In this document: piece by piece, positions 23,561-31,874 of the stretch
Numbering within the stretch: the first letter of the stretch is position 1
How the letters are laid out: the number at the start of each line of letters is the position of its first letter
Source of the DNA: an uncultured Clostridia bacterium
GTDB lineage: Bacteria; Bacillota; Clostridia; Oscillospirales; Acutalibacteraceae
Length of the DNA stretch: 64,000 nt
Assembly: GCA_937884975.1 (NCBI GenBank)
Contig: CAKZZS010000087.1
Coordinates: 1-64,000 of the forward strand
Direction of reading: 5' to 3'
Position numbers and translations under genes: made by a program
Notes under the pieces: generated by a model
Seen by the model: the letters and a program-made list of their open reading frames with translations, nothing else
What the model was told of the DNA's origin: nothing
Databases searched by the model: none

Positions 23561-24668
23561 AAGAATAAAGAAAGCATACAACAGCGCTTCTCCCGACCAA
23601 ACCGCGGAAGTACGCATATATGAAAAAATTGTGAGTCGCTCTGCGGCTGCAAAAACTAACTTCGGTCGCGCGGTTTCTCGCAAAAGTATTGTGGTTGCGG
23701 CGGCAGTAATATCTATTGTTGCTTTAATGATTACAACAGGTTATGCGGCTTTTAAGCATTGGACTTTGCCTGAACCGACTACCTTTGAACTTGGGGACAA
23801 TGGCTATTATCAGGAAAAAGAGAGAAATGAATACAATTATTCTCAACCTGATAATACCACAACGGCGAATAGCAACGAGGAAACGGATAACAATGTCGAA
23901 ACTCTTGACGACAAGGCATTTATCCAAAAGAGCTTGGAAATTCTTAAAAAGGTCGGAATGCTTGACGTTGATCCTGACAAATTGACTGTTACCCGACAGG
24001 ATAATCTCTTCTTCGGGCAGGAAGAAGCCGAGGTGTCATTTGAACAGGACAGTATTGACACATCTGTTAAATTCAACGCCAAAACGGGCAGATTTCTCGG
24101 AATGGACGGTATTGACTGGCAGTTAGACGGAACAGCAGCATGCAATTCGGACTCTGAAGCCGAAGCATTGGCACGTCGATTTTATGAAAATCTTCCCGTA
24201 GAGCAGGGTTATACTTTGACTCATCTGGAAAAATATGATAATCAATATTGGAGTTATGATTTTTGCCGTGAGGTAGAGCCGAGAATATATAACCAATATG
24301 AAATGGTACGAATAGCTATAAATCCCGTGTCAGGTCGCTTGACAGGATGTAATGTGTTCTATGTTCCGTTGCTCGACGACCATGAGCAAGGACAGCAGAA
24401 AATCACACAGGAGGAAGCTGACCAAATCGTTCAAAGCAAACTGAATGTAATTGACGGTATGTCGCTTGAAAAGGCGGAAGTAGTAATCGGACTTCCGAAT
24501 TGGAACTATACGGAATATCCTGCTAATTCAAATCGCCGAATTTCAAATGTAACCCGTTGGGCTTGGTCATTAACCTATGAGAAATCAAACGGCGAATTCG
24601 ATGAAAAGGTAACAATACTTGTGGATTGCTACACAGGAGAAATCCTCGGAGGAGATGCAACAAAATAA
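23553..24668 (+). CDS. Membrane-anchored anti-sigma factor-like protein with PepSY-like C-terminus
   Basis: 371 residues: cytoplasmic N-terminus (MNERIKKAYNSASPDQTAEVR, about 1-47), one membrane helix (SIVVAAAVISIVALMITTGYA, shown as SIVVAAAVISIVALMITT) and a large extracytoplasmic part with a Thr/Asn/Glu-rich linker, then two PepSY/YcdB-like segments (TVTRQDNLFFGQEEAEVSF; ITQEEADQIVQSKLNVIDGM). Start ATG 23553 with GGAGGT, inside the sigma gene's last codons. Position and topology indicate it restrains the ECF sigma factor and senses an envelope signal; the binding domain is not recognised by sequence. Confidence 0.75.
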   Translation: MNERIKKAYNSASPDQTAEVRIYEKIVSRSAAAKTNFGRAVSRKSIVVAAAVISIVALMITTGYAAFKHWTLPEPTTFELGDNGYYQEKERNEYNYSQPDNTTTANSNEETDNNVETLDDKAFIQKSLEILKKVGMLDVDPDKLTVTRQDNLFFGQEEAEVSFEQDSIDTSVKFNAKTGRFLGMDGIDWQLDGTAACNSDSEAEALARRFYENLPVEQGYTLTHLEKYDNQYWSYDFCREVEPRIYNQYEMVRIAINPVSGRLTGCNVFYVPLLDDHEQGQQKITQEEADQIVQSKLNVIDGMSLEKAEVVIGLPNWNYTEYPANSNRRISNVTRWAWSLTYEKSNGEFDEKVTILVDCYTGEILGGDATK

Positions 24669-24721
24669 TGGCTTAGACAATGACAATGGTGGGATAGTTA
24701 ATAATTCAATAAACCATTAAA

Positions 24722-24754
24722 AAACAGGCAGAGAGCATAATCTCTGTCTGTTTT
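24722..24754. terminator. Bidirectional terminator
   Basis: AAACAGGCAGAGA-GCATAA-TCTCTGTCTGTTT (one G-T), T-rich on both strands; between the anti-sigma gene and the convergent SGNH gene. Confidence 0.92.
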
Positions 24755-24760
24755 TGTCCG

Positions 24761-25546
24761 TCACTCCGCCAGATATTCAAACAACTGCTTTTCAAATTCA
24801 GAGCCCCACCAATCACGGTAGCCCGCCTTTGTCGGGTGAACATTGTCGCTCATATAAAGCACCCTTTGTTCATCTGTAATATTATTAAACTCCTCATCAG
24901 TCCACAGGTCAATAACGCAAATGCCGTATTTTTCTTTCAGTTCAAGCAGACGGCTCACCATCGCGTCATATTCTGCACTGTCATAGTGCGAACCCGTGAA
25001 AAACACAACGGGGCAGTGCCATGTGTCAGCGGCGTAATTGATAATATACTCCATAGCGCCCGTAACTGTCGAGGTGTCATATTCATCCGTTTGGCTTATT
25101 TCACCAAGCGGCTTTTTCTTTGTCGCATCGTTGGTTGAAAGCTGACAGATGAACAAATCGTAATGAGCATCTTTGTCGAGCTTTTTCATACGGCTGACAT
25201 ACGAAAGCAGACCGTTGTCAACAAGAGTTGTGGAGCTGACCGCCTCTTTTGTGCATGTGCAACCGAAACGAGCCGAAAGATATTCTGCAATCGACTGTTC
25301 CTGTGAAGAATAGCCGTAAACAACAGACGAACCGAGAACGCAGATATTCTTACCTTCAAGCGGAGTGCTGCCGACAAATTCTATTTTATCAAAGTTATAC
25401 TTTTCCGCATTTCCCTTATAAGAAGCAGTAACAAGATTCCTTGCCGAATGAAAAGGCCCATATCCCATAAAAACACCTATCGCAACCGTTGCCAAAAGCC
25501 CAAGCAGAACTAATATGCAAATAATAATGCAAATCGCTTTTTTCAT
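24761..25546 (-). CDS. Membrane-anchored SGNH/GDSL hydrolase
   Basis: 261 residues: N-terminal signal anchor (AICIIICILVLLGLLATVAI), then an SGNH-type esterase domain with block I VLGSSVVYGYSS (nucleophile Ser), block III LSTNDATK and block V DNVHPTKAGYRDWWG (Asp-x-x-His). Likely a cell-surface esterase/deacetylase of unknown substrate. The ATG at 25546 is preferred over a GTG six bases upstream because GGAGGG then has 5-bp spacing. Monocistronic. Confidence 0.87.
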   Translation of the reverse strand: MKKAICIIICILVLLGLLATVAIGVFMGYGPFHSARNLVTASYKGNAEKYNFDKIEFVGSTPLEGKNICVLGSSVVYGYSSQEQSIAEYLSARFGCTCTKEAVSSTTLVDNGLLSYVSRMKKLDKDAHYDLFICQLSTNDATKKKPLGEISQTDEYDTSTVTGAMEYIINYAADTWHCPVVFFTGSHYDSAEYDAMVSRLLELKEKYGICVIDLWTDEEFNNITDEQRVLYMSDNVHPTKAGYRDWWGSEFEKQLFEYLAE

Positions 25547-25681
25547 ATCCACCCTCCGTTCACGGGTATTATACTACTTTTGGCGGAGAAGATAAAGAGT
25601 TATTGTTTTAAGCGATAAATGGTGATACAATAAAGCCAAGCAATTAAAGGATTTTGACCTTGTTCTTCCTATTACTATGTT

Positions 25682-25867
25682 TTAACTGGGTGAAAAATAT
25701 GCAGCACATGCAGCCATGAAAGACAAAATTCCAAAAACCAATTTAATTCCAAAATTAATCCTCTCCTTTAGGGCTTGAACATCCTTATCGGTATCGCCCT
25801 TTTGAAGAGGCTTTACTATTGAAAAAATATTAAAGAGATGGTAAAATATCAACGAAAGCGTAAGCCG
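25682..25867 (-). pseudogene. C-terminal remnant of a small membrane protein
   Basis: In the 340-bp gap 25553-25892 the minus strand holds a 61-codon open stretch that ends in TAA (25682-25684). Its translation contains two hydrophobic segments (LTLSLIFYHLFNIFSIV and INFGIKLVFGILSFMAACAA) around a hydrophilic middle (KPLQKGDTDKDVQALKER), as expected of a real membrane protein, but no ATG with an SD precedes it. I read it as the truncated tail of a lost gene. The remainder of the gap shows nothing I can support. Confidence 0.4.
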
Positions 25868-25892
25868 TTAAAATGCCGAAGGAGGAAGCTCT

Positions 25893-26371
25893 ATGGACGA
25901 TATTATGCACACTCTTTTAGGTGAAACCGAAAAGCAGTTTCTTAACGGTGAAATAAAGCAGGAGGATTATATTTCCCGACGGGAAGAAATTCTGAAAAAG
26001 GGCTATAAGGCAGGTATAATCCGCAATATGCGTTTAACGGGGATGAGGTTGACGAATATGAGGATGAGGTCGAGTCGGATTATATTGACAAAACAAAGAC
26101 AGATTAGGAGCTTATAGACGACACAAACGGATTTCTTTTAAAAATTCGTTCCGACGGTATTGCCTCAGTTGTTCTTGCGTTTATTTTGCCGATTATCGCA
26201 ATGACAGTTGCATTCAGGGGTATTGCCCGTTCCGTTAAGTTCTTCAGTGATGAAACGGCGAAAGCTGCGGCGAAAAAATACAGGCGAATTTGCATTGCAG
26301 GCTTTATAATCGCATTTGTGATTTTTATTTTGAGAATGCTTTGGCTGCATAATCCGATTTTTTTAAAATAA
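25893..26371 (+). pseudogene. Broken SHOCT-like/two-helix membrane protein gene (frameshift plus in-frame TAG)
   Basis: Starts at ATG 25893 with AAGGAGGAAG. The first 43 codons encode a SHOCT-like module (FLNGEIKQEDYISRREEILKKG). Around 26010-26030 the coding sense switches to another frame (NPQYAFNGDEVDEYEDEV, acidic), which meets TAG at 26105-26107 and then continues in the same frame as ELIDDTNGFLLKIRSDG followed by two membrane helices, ending in TAA at 26369-26371. Read together it would be a protein of about 155 residues: SHOCT-like head, acidic linker, two TM helices. One frameshift and one nonsense codon therefore separate it from an intact gene. TAG is an ordinary stop elsewhere in the window. 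Confidence 0.65.
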
Positions 26372-26412
26372 AATTCGGGTAAACAGTCAACTAAAATAAA
26401 GGAGTTGATATC

Positions 26413-26814
26413 TTGTCACAGGAAAAATTAAATCCGTTGGTCTTGTTTCAGCAGTCGGAGGTTGACGCGGTGCTTATGTATCAGAAGCTTTCCGAAATTG
26501 CGAAGGACGAACAGTTAAAGGAAACCTTCAAAAAAGCCGCGGCGGATGAGGGCAGACACGCCGCAATTCTTCGTTCCTTTACGGGAGAAGCATTAAAACC
26601 GAAACCGACGCTTGCCTTTGCCGTTTCTTCAATGGCAAGGGTTACGGGCATAAGATTTATTTTAAAATTTATCTCCGAGTTTGAATACGCCGCAGGAAAA
26701 AAGTATTTGCCTTTCGTTAAGGATTATCCCGAAATAGCAGGAATAATCAAGGATGAAGGCGTCCACGGCGATATAATGAACAGAGAATATTTGAGGTTGA
26801 GGAAGAAAAAATAG
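26413..26814 (+). CDS. Ferritin-like (rubrerythrin-related) di-iron protein
   Basis: 133 residues of a four-helix ferritin-like protein of the VIT1-like/rubrerythrin-related group. Di-iron ligands by pattern: Glu in QQSEVDAVLMY, ExxRH in ADEGRHAAIL, Glu in SEFEYAAGK and ExxxH in KDEGVHGDIM. No rubredoxin domain. Start is TTG 26413 with AAAGGAGTTGAT upstream; no ATG suits. It probably handles iron or peroxide stress. Followed by a terminator. Confidence 0.83.
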   Translation: MSQEKLNPLVLFQQSEVDAVLMYQKLSEIAKDEQLKETFKKAAADEGRHAAILRSFTGEALKPKPTLAFAVSSMARVTGIRFILKFISEFEYAAGKKYLPFVKDYPEIAGIIKDEGVHGDIMNREYLRLRKKK

Positions 26815-26831
26815 TCCGCCTTGAACAATTG

Positions 26832-26867
26832 ACAGCAATAACTCCCCTTTAGGGGAGTTTTTGCTGT
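26832..26867 (+). terminator. Terminator after ferritin-like gene
   Basis: ACAGCAA-T-AACTCCCC / GGGGAGTT-T-TTGCTGT: 15 paired bases with one T-T mismatch, loop TTTA. A T-rich segment is inside the descending arm. Confidence 0.85.
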
Positions 26868-26922
26868 AAAAAAAAATTAAAAAAATATTTAAAAATACAG
26901 GAAATTTTTAACATATAATTCA

Positions 26923-26951
26923 TTGACAACAGTGAAATACTGTGATATAAC
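26923..26951 (+). promoter_or_regulatory. Promoter of the transglutaminase/DUF4358/DHHW unit
   Basis: TTGACA (26923-26928), 17-bp spacer, TATAAC (26946-26951). The spacer holds the inverted repeat ACAGT-N5-ACTGT (26929-26943), a possible repressor site. Confidence 0.7.
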
Positions 26952-27001
26952 TGGATACGGACTGTAATAGTTCATTTAATACACTTAAGGAGCGAATACC
27001 C

Positions 27002-28132
27002 ATGAAAGAGAAGAAATTGACTGCATTTTTAGTCTTTATTTCGGTTGCGTTATGCATTAGCCTTGCGCTTTCCGTTGTAACGCTTGCCGGACAGCAGAAG
27101 GCGGTAAAAAAAATCAATGAAATTCAAGGCTTTGCCGAGGATGTTGACAGAGAGGATGACGTAAAAATTGCAGGTGAATATGAAATAAAATCAACCCTTC
27201 CCATTTCCGACGCCTATAAATCGGGCGACACTTCCGAACTGAGCGACAGCGACAAGGAAACGCTTGATATGGCAAAGGAAATTCTTGAGGAAATTATCAC
27301 TGACGATATGACTGATTACGAAAAGGAAAAGGCGGTTTACGAATATCTTACCGGCTCCCTTTCAAACAGCACCGGTATTCTTACCGTTATACCCACAAAT
27401 AACGGTGACAACGATAATCCTCACGATGTACTTAAGTATCACAGTGCCGTATGCGTCGGTTATGCCACCACGTTCAGGATGTTTATGCAGATGATGGATA
27501 TTGAATGTAAGGTTATCCATTCGTCCGACCTTATCCATTCCTGGGACCTTGTAAAGCTTGACGACGGCTGGTACCACGTTGACTGCTATATGGACAGCGA
27601 TGTAACAAACTACCGTAATTTCAATATGGACGATGAGCGCTGTTCACAGGACCACGACTGGACAAGAGAATATTTCCCGGAAGCAACCGGTAAGAAATAT
27701 AACTACATTCTCTCTTCCTGCGTCACGCTTAAGAATATTTATGACATTCCGCAGTGGCTTGTTGACGCAATTGACGAAAGGCAGAGCGTTATAAGCTGCG
27801 TTTTCAAAACAGAGATTAACGAGAAAAATGAGAATGCAGCGCAGTATATGGTTGAGCAGCTTGTTGGCCAGCTTGAAAATGACAGCTATTCCGTAAATTA
27901 TGACTGGATGCTCAACGATGACGGAAAGTATGTTCTTTGCTTCTATATCGATTATTATGACGATGAGCCGTCCGCAGAGGTGGATGATGAAACCGCTTTG
28001 AAAATCGATGAGAAAATCGCCGAGGTTCTCGGATACGGCGACGAGTATGATGAGGACGGATACGAAGAAGAAACGGACTATACGTACGAGGAAGAAACCG
28101 AAGAAGTCGTTGATGTTACAAATAAGGGATAA
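27002..28132 (+). CDS. Secreted/anchored transglutaminase-like protease-fold protein
   Basis: 376 residues: N-terminal signal anchor (LTAFLVFISVALCISLALSV), a helical region (about 75-125) and a transglutaminase-like catalytic core with triad Cys151 (SAVCVGYAT), His179 (HSWDLVKL) and Asp194 (GWYHVDCYMD). The C-terminal 50 residues are highly acidic (EDGYEEETDYTYEEE). Extracytoplasmic; such proteins act as cell-wall-associated peptidases or cross-linkers, though the activity here is not known. It is followed after 3 bp by a DUF4358 lipoprotein. Confidence 0.87.
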   Translation: MKEKKLTAFLVFISVALCISLALSVVTLAGQQKAVKKINEIQGFAEDVDREDDVKIAGEYEIKSTLPISDAYKSGDTSELSDSDKETLDMAKEILEEIITDDMTDYEKEKAVYEYLTGSLSNSTGILTVIPTNNGDNDNPHDVLKYHSAVCVGYATTFRMFMQMMDIECKVIHSSDLIHSWDLVKLDDGWYHVDCYMDSDVTNYRNFNMDDERCSQDHDWTREYFPEATGKKYNYILSSCVTLKNIYDIPQWLVDAIDERQSVISCVFKTEINEKNENAAQYMVEQLVGQLENDSYSVNYDWMLNDDGKYVLCFYIDYYDDEPSAEVDDETALKIDEKIAEVLGYGDEYDEDGYEEETDYTYEEETEEVVDVTNKG

Positions 28133-28135
28133 AAT

Positions 28136-28645
28136 ATGAAAAAAAGATTTTTATTACCGCTTGCGGTTATTGTTATAATGATTATCGGTTGTCTTTGCGC
28201 CTGTTCGGGCAAGGGCGGCGAAAAAACAAAGGTCAGTATGTACGAGCTTAAAAACGCCATGGCAAACGCTACGGATAAGTTTGAAGAAATGACGTACGCG
28301 TCTTCCGAGGACCCCGACAAGGAAGAAATATTTGAGAATATTTCCGCTATGGATTACTCAAAGGTTGACAGCTTTTTCATTTTCTACGCCACAAACGGCA
28401 CGGGAAATGCGGACGAAATTGCCGTTATTCAGGTTAAAAAGACTGACGACCTGGCTGAAGCGAGAAAAGAGCTTGAAGCCCACGTTTCAAAGAGAATTGC
28501 TCTGTATTCGACTTATGATAAAACCCAGCTTAAAAAGCTTAACAGCGCAAAAATTGAAACACAGGGTAATTGCGTTGCGCTCATAATCGGCGATGACGCG
28601 TCAAAAATTGCGGACGCGTTTCACGGATTTTTTGACGCAGAGTAA
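28136..28645 (+). CDS. DUF4358 lipoprotein
   Basis: 169-residue secreted lipoprotein: signal peptide ending MIIGCLCAC with lipobox LCAC (Cys 23 or so), then a DUF4358-type domain (VSMYELKNAMANAT..., DYSKVDSFFIFYATNG, ADEIAVIQVKKTDDLAEARKEL). In Clostridia this domain is usually encoded next to DHHW and MBOAT O-acyltransferase genes, suggesting a part in acetylating surface polymers; DHHW is indeed next. SD not strong; translation may be coupled to the transglutaminase gene, 3 bp away. Confidence 0.82.
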   Translation: MKKRFLLPLAVIVIMIIGCLCACSGKGGEKTKVSMYELKNAMANATDKFEEMTYASSEDPDKEEIFENISAMDYSKVDSFFIFYATNGTGNADEIAVIQVKKTDDLAEARKELEAHVSKRIALYSTYDKTQLKKLNSAKIETQGNCVALIIGDDASKIADAFHGFFDAE

Positions 28646-28681
28646 TTATGACTTTGTATTTTTGATTTACGGGTTACTTTG

Positions 28682-29728
28682 ATGAAAAGAATTATTACTG
28701 CAGTTGTATTTATTTTAGCGCTTTATTCGGTTGCGGCGTTTCTGGTTGCGTCCCCGGACAGAGAAATCTCCGAGCTTGAAAATCGGACGCTCACAAAGAA
28801 AAAGGATATTTCCTTTAATGCACTTGACGGCCGTTTTCAGCAGTCTCTTGAGAGCTTTACGTCGGATCAGTTTCCGTTTAGGGATAAACTGGTCTGCTTT
28901 CAGACGGGAATGCTTTATGCGTCGGGACAAAGGGAAATCAGCGGCGCGTATATATGTGACGATGGAAGACTCATTCAGGTAATCACGCCGTCGGATATAG
29001 ACGAAAAAAAGCTCGTTTCCCTTGCAAAAAAAGTAAACCGAATTGCAAAAAACAATGCTGTTTACGTTATGTATGTCCCTTCGGCATGCGTCGAATTAAA
29101 AGACAAAATGCCCGGCGGAAGGAGTCCGTATGACTACAGCGCGCTTTACGAAAAGCTAACCTCAAACCTTAACAATGCAAATATTATTGATTTGAGCGCT
29201 TCCCTTACAAATCCCGATTTCTACTATAAAACGGACCACCACTGGAATATAAACGGCGCTTATGAAGCGTACAGGGCGTTTTGTAACGGGAGGGGAGTAA
29301 CTCCTAAAGCGCTTGAGAGCTTCAAAATAAAAACCGTAAGCACTTCTTTTCAGGGCACACTGTTTTCAAAGGCTCCCATTTCAAAGCAGACGGATGAAAT
29401 CAAATTGCCCTCCGTTCCCGAACTTAAGGTCACGGCTGACGGCAAGGAAATTGATTTTTATTCCTCGGATGCGCTTGAAACAAAGGATAAGTACAATGTG
29501 TTTCAGGGCGGAAATCACGGAATAGTCGAAATTGAAAACAAAAAGGGGAACGGTAAGACACTGCTTATTATCAAGGACTCTTTTGCAAACAGCTTTGTGC
29601 CGTTTATTGCAGGGGAGTACTCAAAAATCGTTATGCTTGACGAAAGATATATTTTCATTTCACTTGAGGAGTATGTGAATACGCTTTCCCCTGACGAAAC
29701 GCTTGTATTAAGAGAAATAGTAAATTAA
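28682..29728 (+). CDS. DHHW-family (AlgJ/AlgX-like SGNH) surface protein
   Basis: 348 residues: N-terminal signal anchor (RIITAVVFILALYSVAAFLV), ENRTL motif following it, and an SGNH-like domain with the family-naming DHHW motif (KTDHHWNINGAYEAY, about residue 195) and a terminal nucleophile motif LLIIKDSFANSFVPF. DHHW proteins partner with MBOAT membrane acyltransferases to modify exopolysaccharide. No MBOAT gene is present in the window, which is unusual. ATG at 28682 taken; TTG 28679 is adjacent. Confidence 0.87.
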   Translation: MKRIITAVVFILALYSVAAFLVASPDREISELENRTLTKKKDISFNALDGRFQQSLESFTSDQFPFRDKLVCFQTGMLYASGQREISGAYICDDGRLIQVITPSDIDEKKLVSLAKKVNRIAKNNAVYVMYVPSACVELKDKMPGGRSPYDYSALYEKLTSNLNNANIIDLSASLTNPDFYYKTDHHWNINGAYEAYRAFCNGRGVTPKALESFKIKTVSTSFQGTLFSKAPISKQTDEIKLPSVPELKVTADGKEIDFYSSDALETKDKYNVFQGGNHGIVEIENKKGNGKTLLIIKDSFANSFVPFIAGEYSKIVMLDERYIFISLEEYVNTLSPDETLVLREIVN

Positions 29729-29730
29729 AA

Positions 29731-29766
29731 AATAACCCGACAGTTCGTTTGAACTGTCGGGTTATT
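29731..29766. terminator. Bidirectional terminator
   Basis: AATAACCCGACAGTTC-GTTT-GAACTGTCGGGTTATT: perfect 16-bp stem between convergent genes. Confidence 0.95.
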
Positions 29767-29777
29767 ATTAAACTGTC

Positions 29778-30803
29778 TTATTCGCCTTTCATATCAAGAA
29801 GCTTTACGCTGCCCTCATAGGAAGCAACGGAAACCTTAATGGAGTCCGTAATCGCGGAGACAATATCGTCCTCCTCAACGCCGAGCTCAAGGCAATACTT
29901 ATTGTCAATAAACAGGTCAATATCCATAATGTACGGAAGCTGAAGCGGATCCATACCGCTTTCAATTCCTCTTTCCTTATAGTCCTTGACAATGCTGCCC
30001 ATACCCATTTTCATCATCCAGGGCGGAATTCCGACTATCTTTCTGTTGTGCATTCCTCTTGCATCGTAAACATAGCCGAGGAACTCGTCCCATTTCATAT
30101 TATACATACCGATGGGAATTGCTTCGTAGAAACGCTTGCCGAGCTTGTTTTCAGCTGCGCCGGCAATTGCCTGACCGACCTGACGGCAGGTAAGCATCGC
30201 CGTACCTCCCTTGGGATAAAGGGTGAAGGGAAGCTTGTCCATTCCTGCTATCTGCTCGATAAGAACCGTCCATACGGGCTTTCTTCCGGGCTGGGTGCCG
30301 AAAATGTAGGGAAGCTCAAGAACCGCTACGCTGAAATTCTCGTCGCACGCATTTTTACAAACCTCTTCCTGCTGAAGACGGGACTTGAAATACGGGTTAT
30401 TTTCAACAAGGTCCATATCGGGACGGATTTTTGAAAGATAAGCAAAATATGAGCCGAGAACAACCGCTCTCTTAACGCCTGCCTTCTTACAAAGCGGAAA
30501 AATTCTCTCAAGCGGAGCGATATTGTACTTGTAATAGTAATCCATTACGGGGTGGGGGAATTCCACTCTTTCGTCAACACCTGCCGCGAAAATGAAGCAG
30601 TCGCTGCCCTTAAGCATTTTTTCGATTTCCTCGTCGGACTTCTTGTTAATGTCTCCGAAAATGATTTCCATTTCCTCCGGAATGGGAGCTCCCTCGGGAA
30701 GCGGAGGAAGGGCAACGGAGGTTACCTTGTGACCTCTTTTAATAAGGGTTGTTGCCGCCTCACAGCCGAGAAGACCTGTGCCGCCGATCATAAAAACCTT
30801 CAT
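29778..30803 (-). CDS. Extended SDR: NAD(P)-dependent epimerase/dehydratase-like
   Basis: 341-residue extended short-chain dehydrogenase/reductase with a Rossmann motif GGTGLLGCEAAT at residue 7 and acceptable strand-helix pattern (AAGVDERVEFPHP; VLGSYFAYL; ELPYIFGTQPGRKPVW). The usual Tyr-x-x-x-Lys catalytic pair is not obvious (SYFAYLSKI is near), so it could be a reductase/isomerase or a binding protein. Neighbouring genes are another SDR, a PaaK-like ligase and an SDR/zinc-ribbon fusion, which suggests a shared pathway. SD GGAGAT upstream. Confidence 0.78.
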   Translation of the reverse strand: MKVFMIGGTGLLGCEAATTLIKRGHKVTSVALPPLPEGAPIPEEMEIIFGDINKKSDEEIEKMLKGSDCFIFAAGVDERVEFPHPVMDYYYKYNIAPLERIFPLCKKAGVKRAVVLGSYFAYLSKIRPDMDLVENNPYFKSRLQQEEVCKNACDENFSVAVLELPYIFGTQPGRKPVWTVLIEQIAGMDKLPFTLYPKGGTAMLTCRQVGQAIAGAAENKLGKRFYEAIPIGMYNMKWDEFLGYVYDARGMHNRKIVGIPPWMMKMGMGSIVKDYKERGIESGMDPLQLPYIMDIDLFIDNKYCLELGVEEDDIVSAITDSIKVSVASYEGSVKLLDMKGE

Positions 30804-30837
30804 AATAAAATCTCCTTTAATTGTATTTTAACTCAAA

Positions 30838-31677
30838 TTATTTCTTATCCTTGAATACGGGGTCAAACAGCGGAAGCTTCGAAGCCTTCATAACCGCGCT
30901 GAAAAGCCTGCCGCCCTGTACGGGAGTGATACGGCCGAAATAGTTCATAAACGCCGCGTCAAAGCCGTGAACGCCCAAGGGACGTTTTGATTTAATATCG
31001 CCCATAATCATTTTTACCATTCTTTCGCACGAGGTGCTGACCATATTAAGCGCCTTTTGAGCCTTGTCATCGGACTCGCTCTGGTTACGGAAAATATCGG
31101 TCTTTGTAAAGCCGGGACAAATAATGCCGACATAGCATTTGCCGCGAAGCTCCTCACGGATGGACTCCGTCATAGCCTTTAACGCGGATTTGCTTGCGGA
31201 ATAGACCGACGTGCCTGCAAGAGACATAAGCGCCGCGGATGAGTCAACGTTGATTATGGCAGGCGAATCAGACTCAAGAAGCATCGGCAAAAGAGCGTGC
31301 ATTGAATAAACGGCTGAATAGAAATTGATATTCATCGCTCTTTCAATATCCTTTATCTCATAATTCTGGAAGCGGTCAAACTTCGGAAGAATGCCCGCGT
31401 TATTGATAAGCACGTCAATTTTTGTTCCGTTTTGCTTTAACTCTTCTGCAAAATCGGTCCAGTTCTTTTCAAGCGAAACGTCAAAGAGCTTGTAAGAAAA
31501 ACGAGAGGCGTTTTCGCCGAGCTCTTCAACAACCTTTTTCATTTTTTCCTCGCTTCTTGCAATGCCGATTACCGTGCAGTTGTGCTCGTTAATAAGCTTT
31601 AAGGCAATTCCCTTGCCCATTCCGCCCGAAGCGCCCGTAACGACAACGGTTTTGTTGTTTATCCAGTTTTTATTCAT
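30838..31677 (-). CDS. Classical SDR oxidoreductase
   Basis: 279 residues: cofactor motif TGASGGMGKGIAL (12-24), NNAG at about 91-94, catalytic Ser in NVDSSAALMS and Tyr/Lys in VYSASKSALKAM. All residues for an active NAD(P)(H) dehydrogenase are present. The C-terminal extension (about 210-279) is longer than the minimal SDR. It is upstream of the epimerase-like gene (34 bp) on the same strand and divergent from the PaaK-like ligase. Substrate unknown; hydroxysteroid- or acyl-type reductases are possible by family only. Confidence 0.85.
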   Translation of the reverse strand: MNKNWINNKTVVVTGASGGMGKGIALKLINEHNCTVIGIARSEEKMKKVVEELGENASRFSYKLFDVSLEKNWTDFAEELKQNGTKIDVLINNAGILPKFDRFQNYEIKDIERAMNINFYSAVYSMHALLPMLLESDSPAIINVDSSAALMSLAGTSVYSASKSALKAMTESIREELRGKCYVGIICPGFTKTDIFRNQSESDDKAQKALNMVSTSCERMVKMIMGDIKSKRPLGVHGFDAAFMNYFGRITPVQGGRLFSAVMKASKLPLFDPVFKDKK

Positions 31678-31874
31678 TAAATCACCTTTTTAAGTAAAGA
31701 TATAAATATTATAAACCAATATATGCCGTTTTTCAATAGAAAAAAAGATTTACCGTTTGTTCATAAAAAAGTGTTATTTTTCTCTTGTAATTGAAAATAA
31801 ATTGTATTATAATTCTTACTAATAGATTTTAGCAGATTAAAGCAAAAAAGCAAATTTGAAAGGACGTGATTCCC

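Noticed and set aside
25893..26371. Stop-codon readthrough or selenocysteine/pyrrolysine insertion
   Set aside because: The stop is TAG, other genes here end normally in TAG, no insertion element is evident, and a separate frameshift is also needed.
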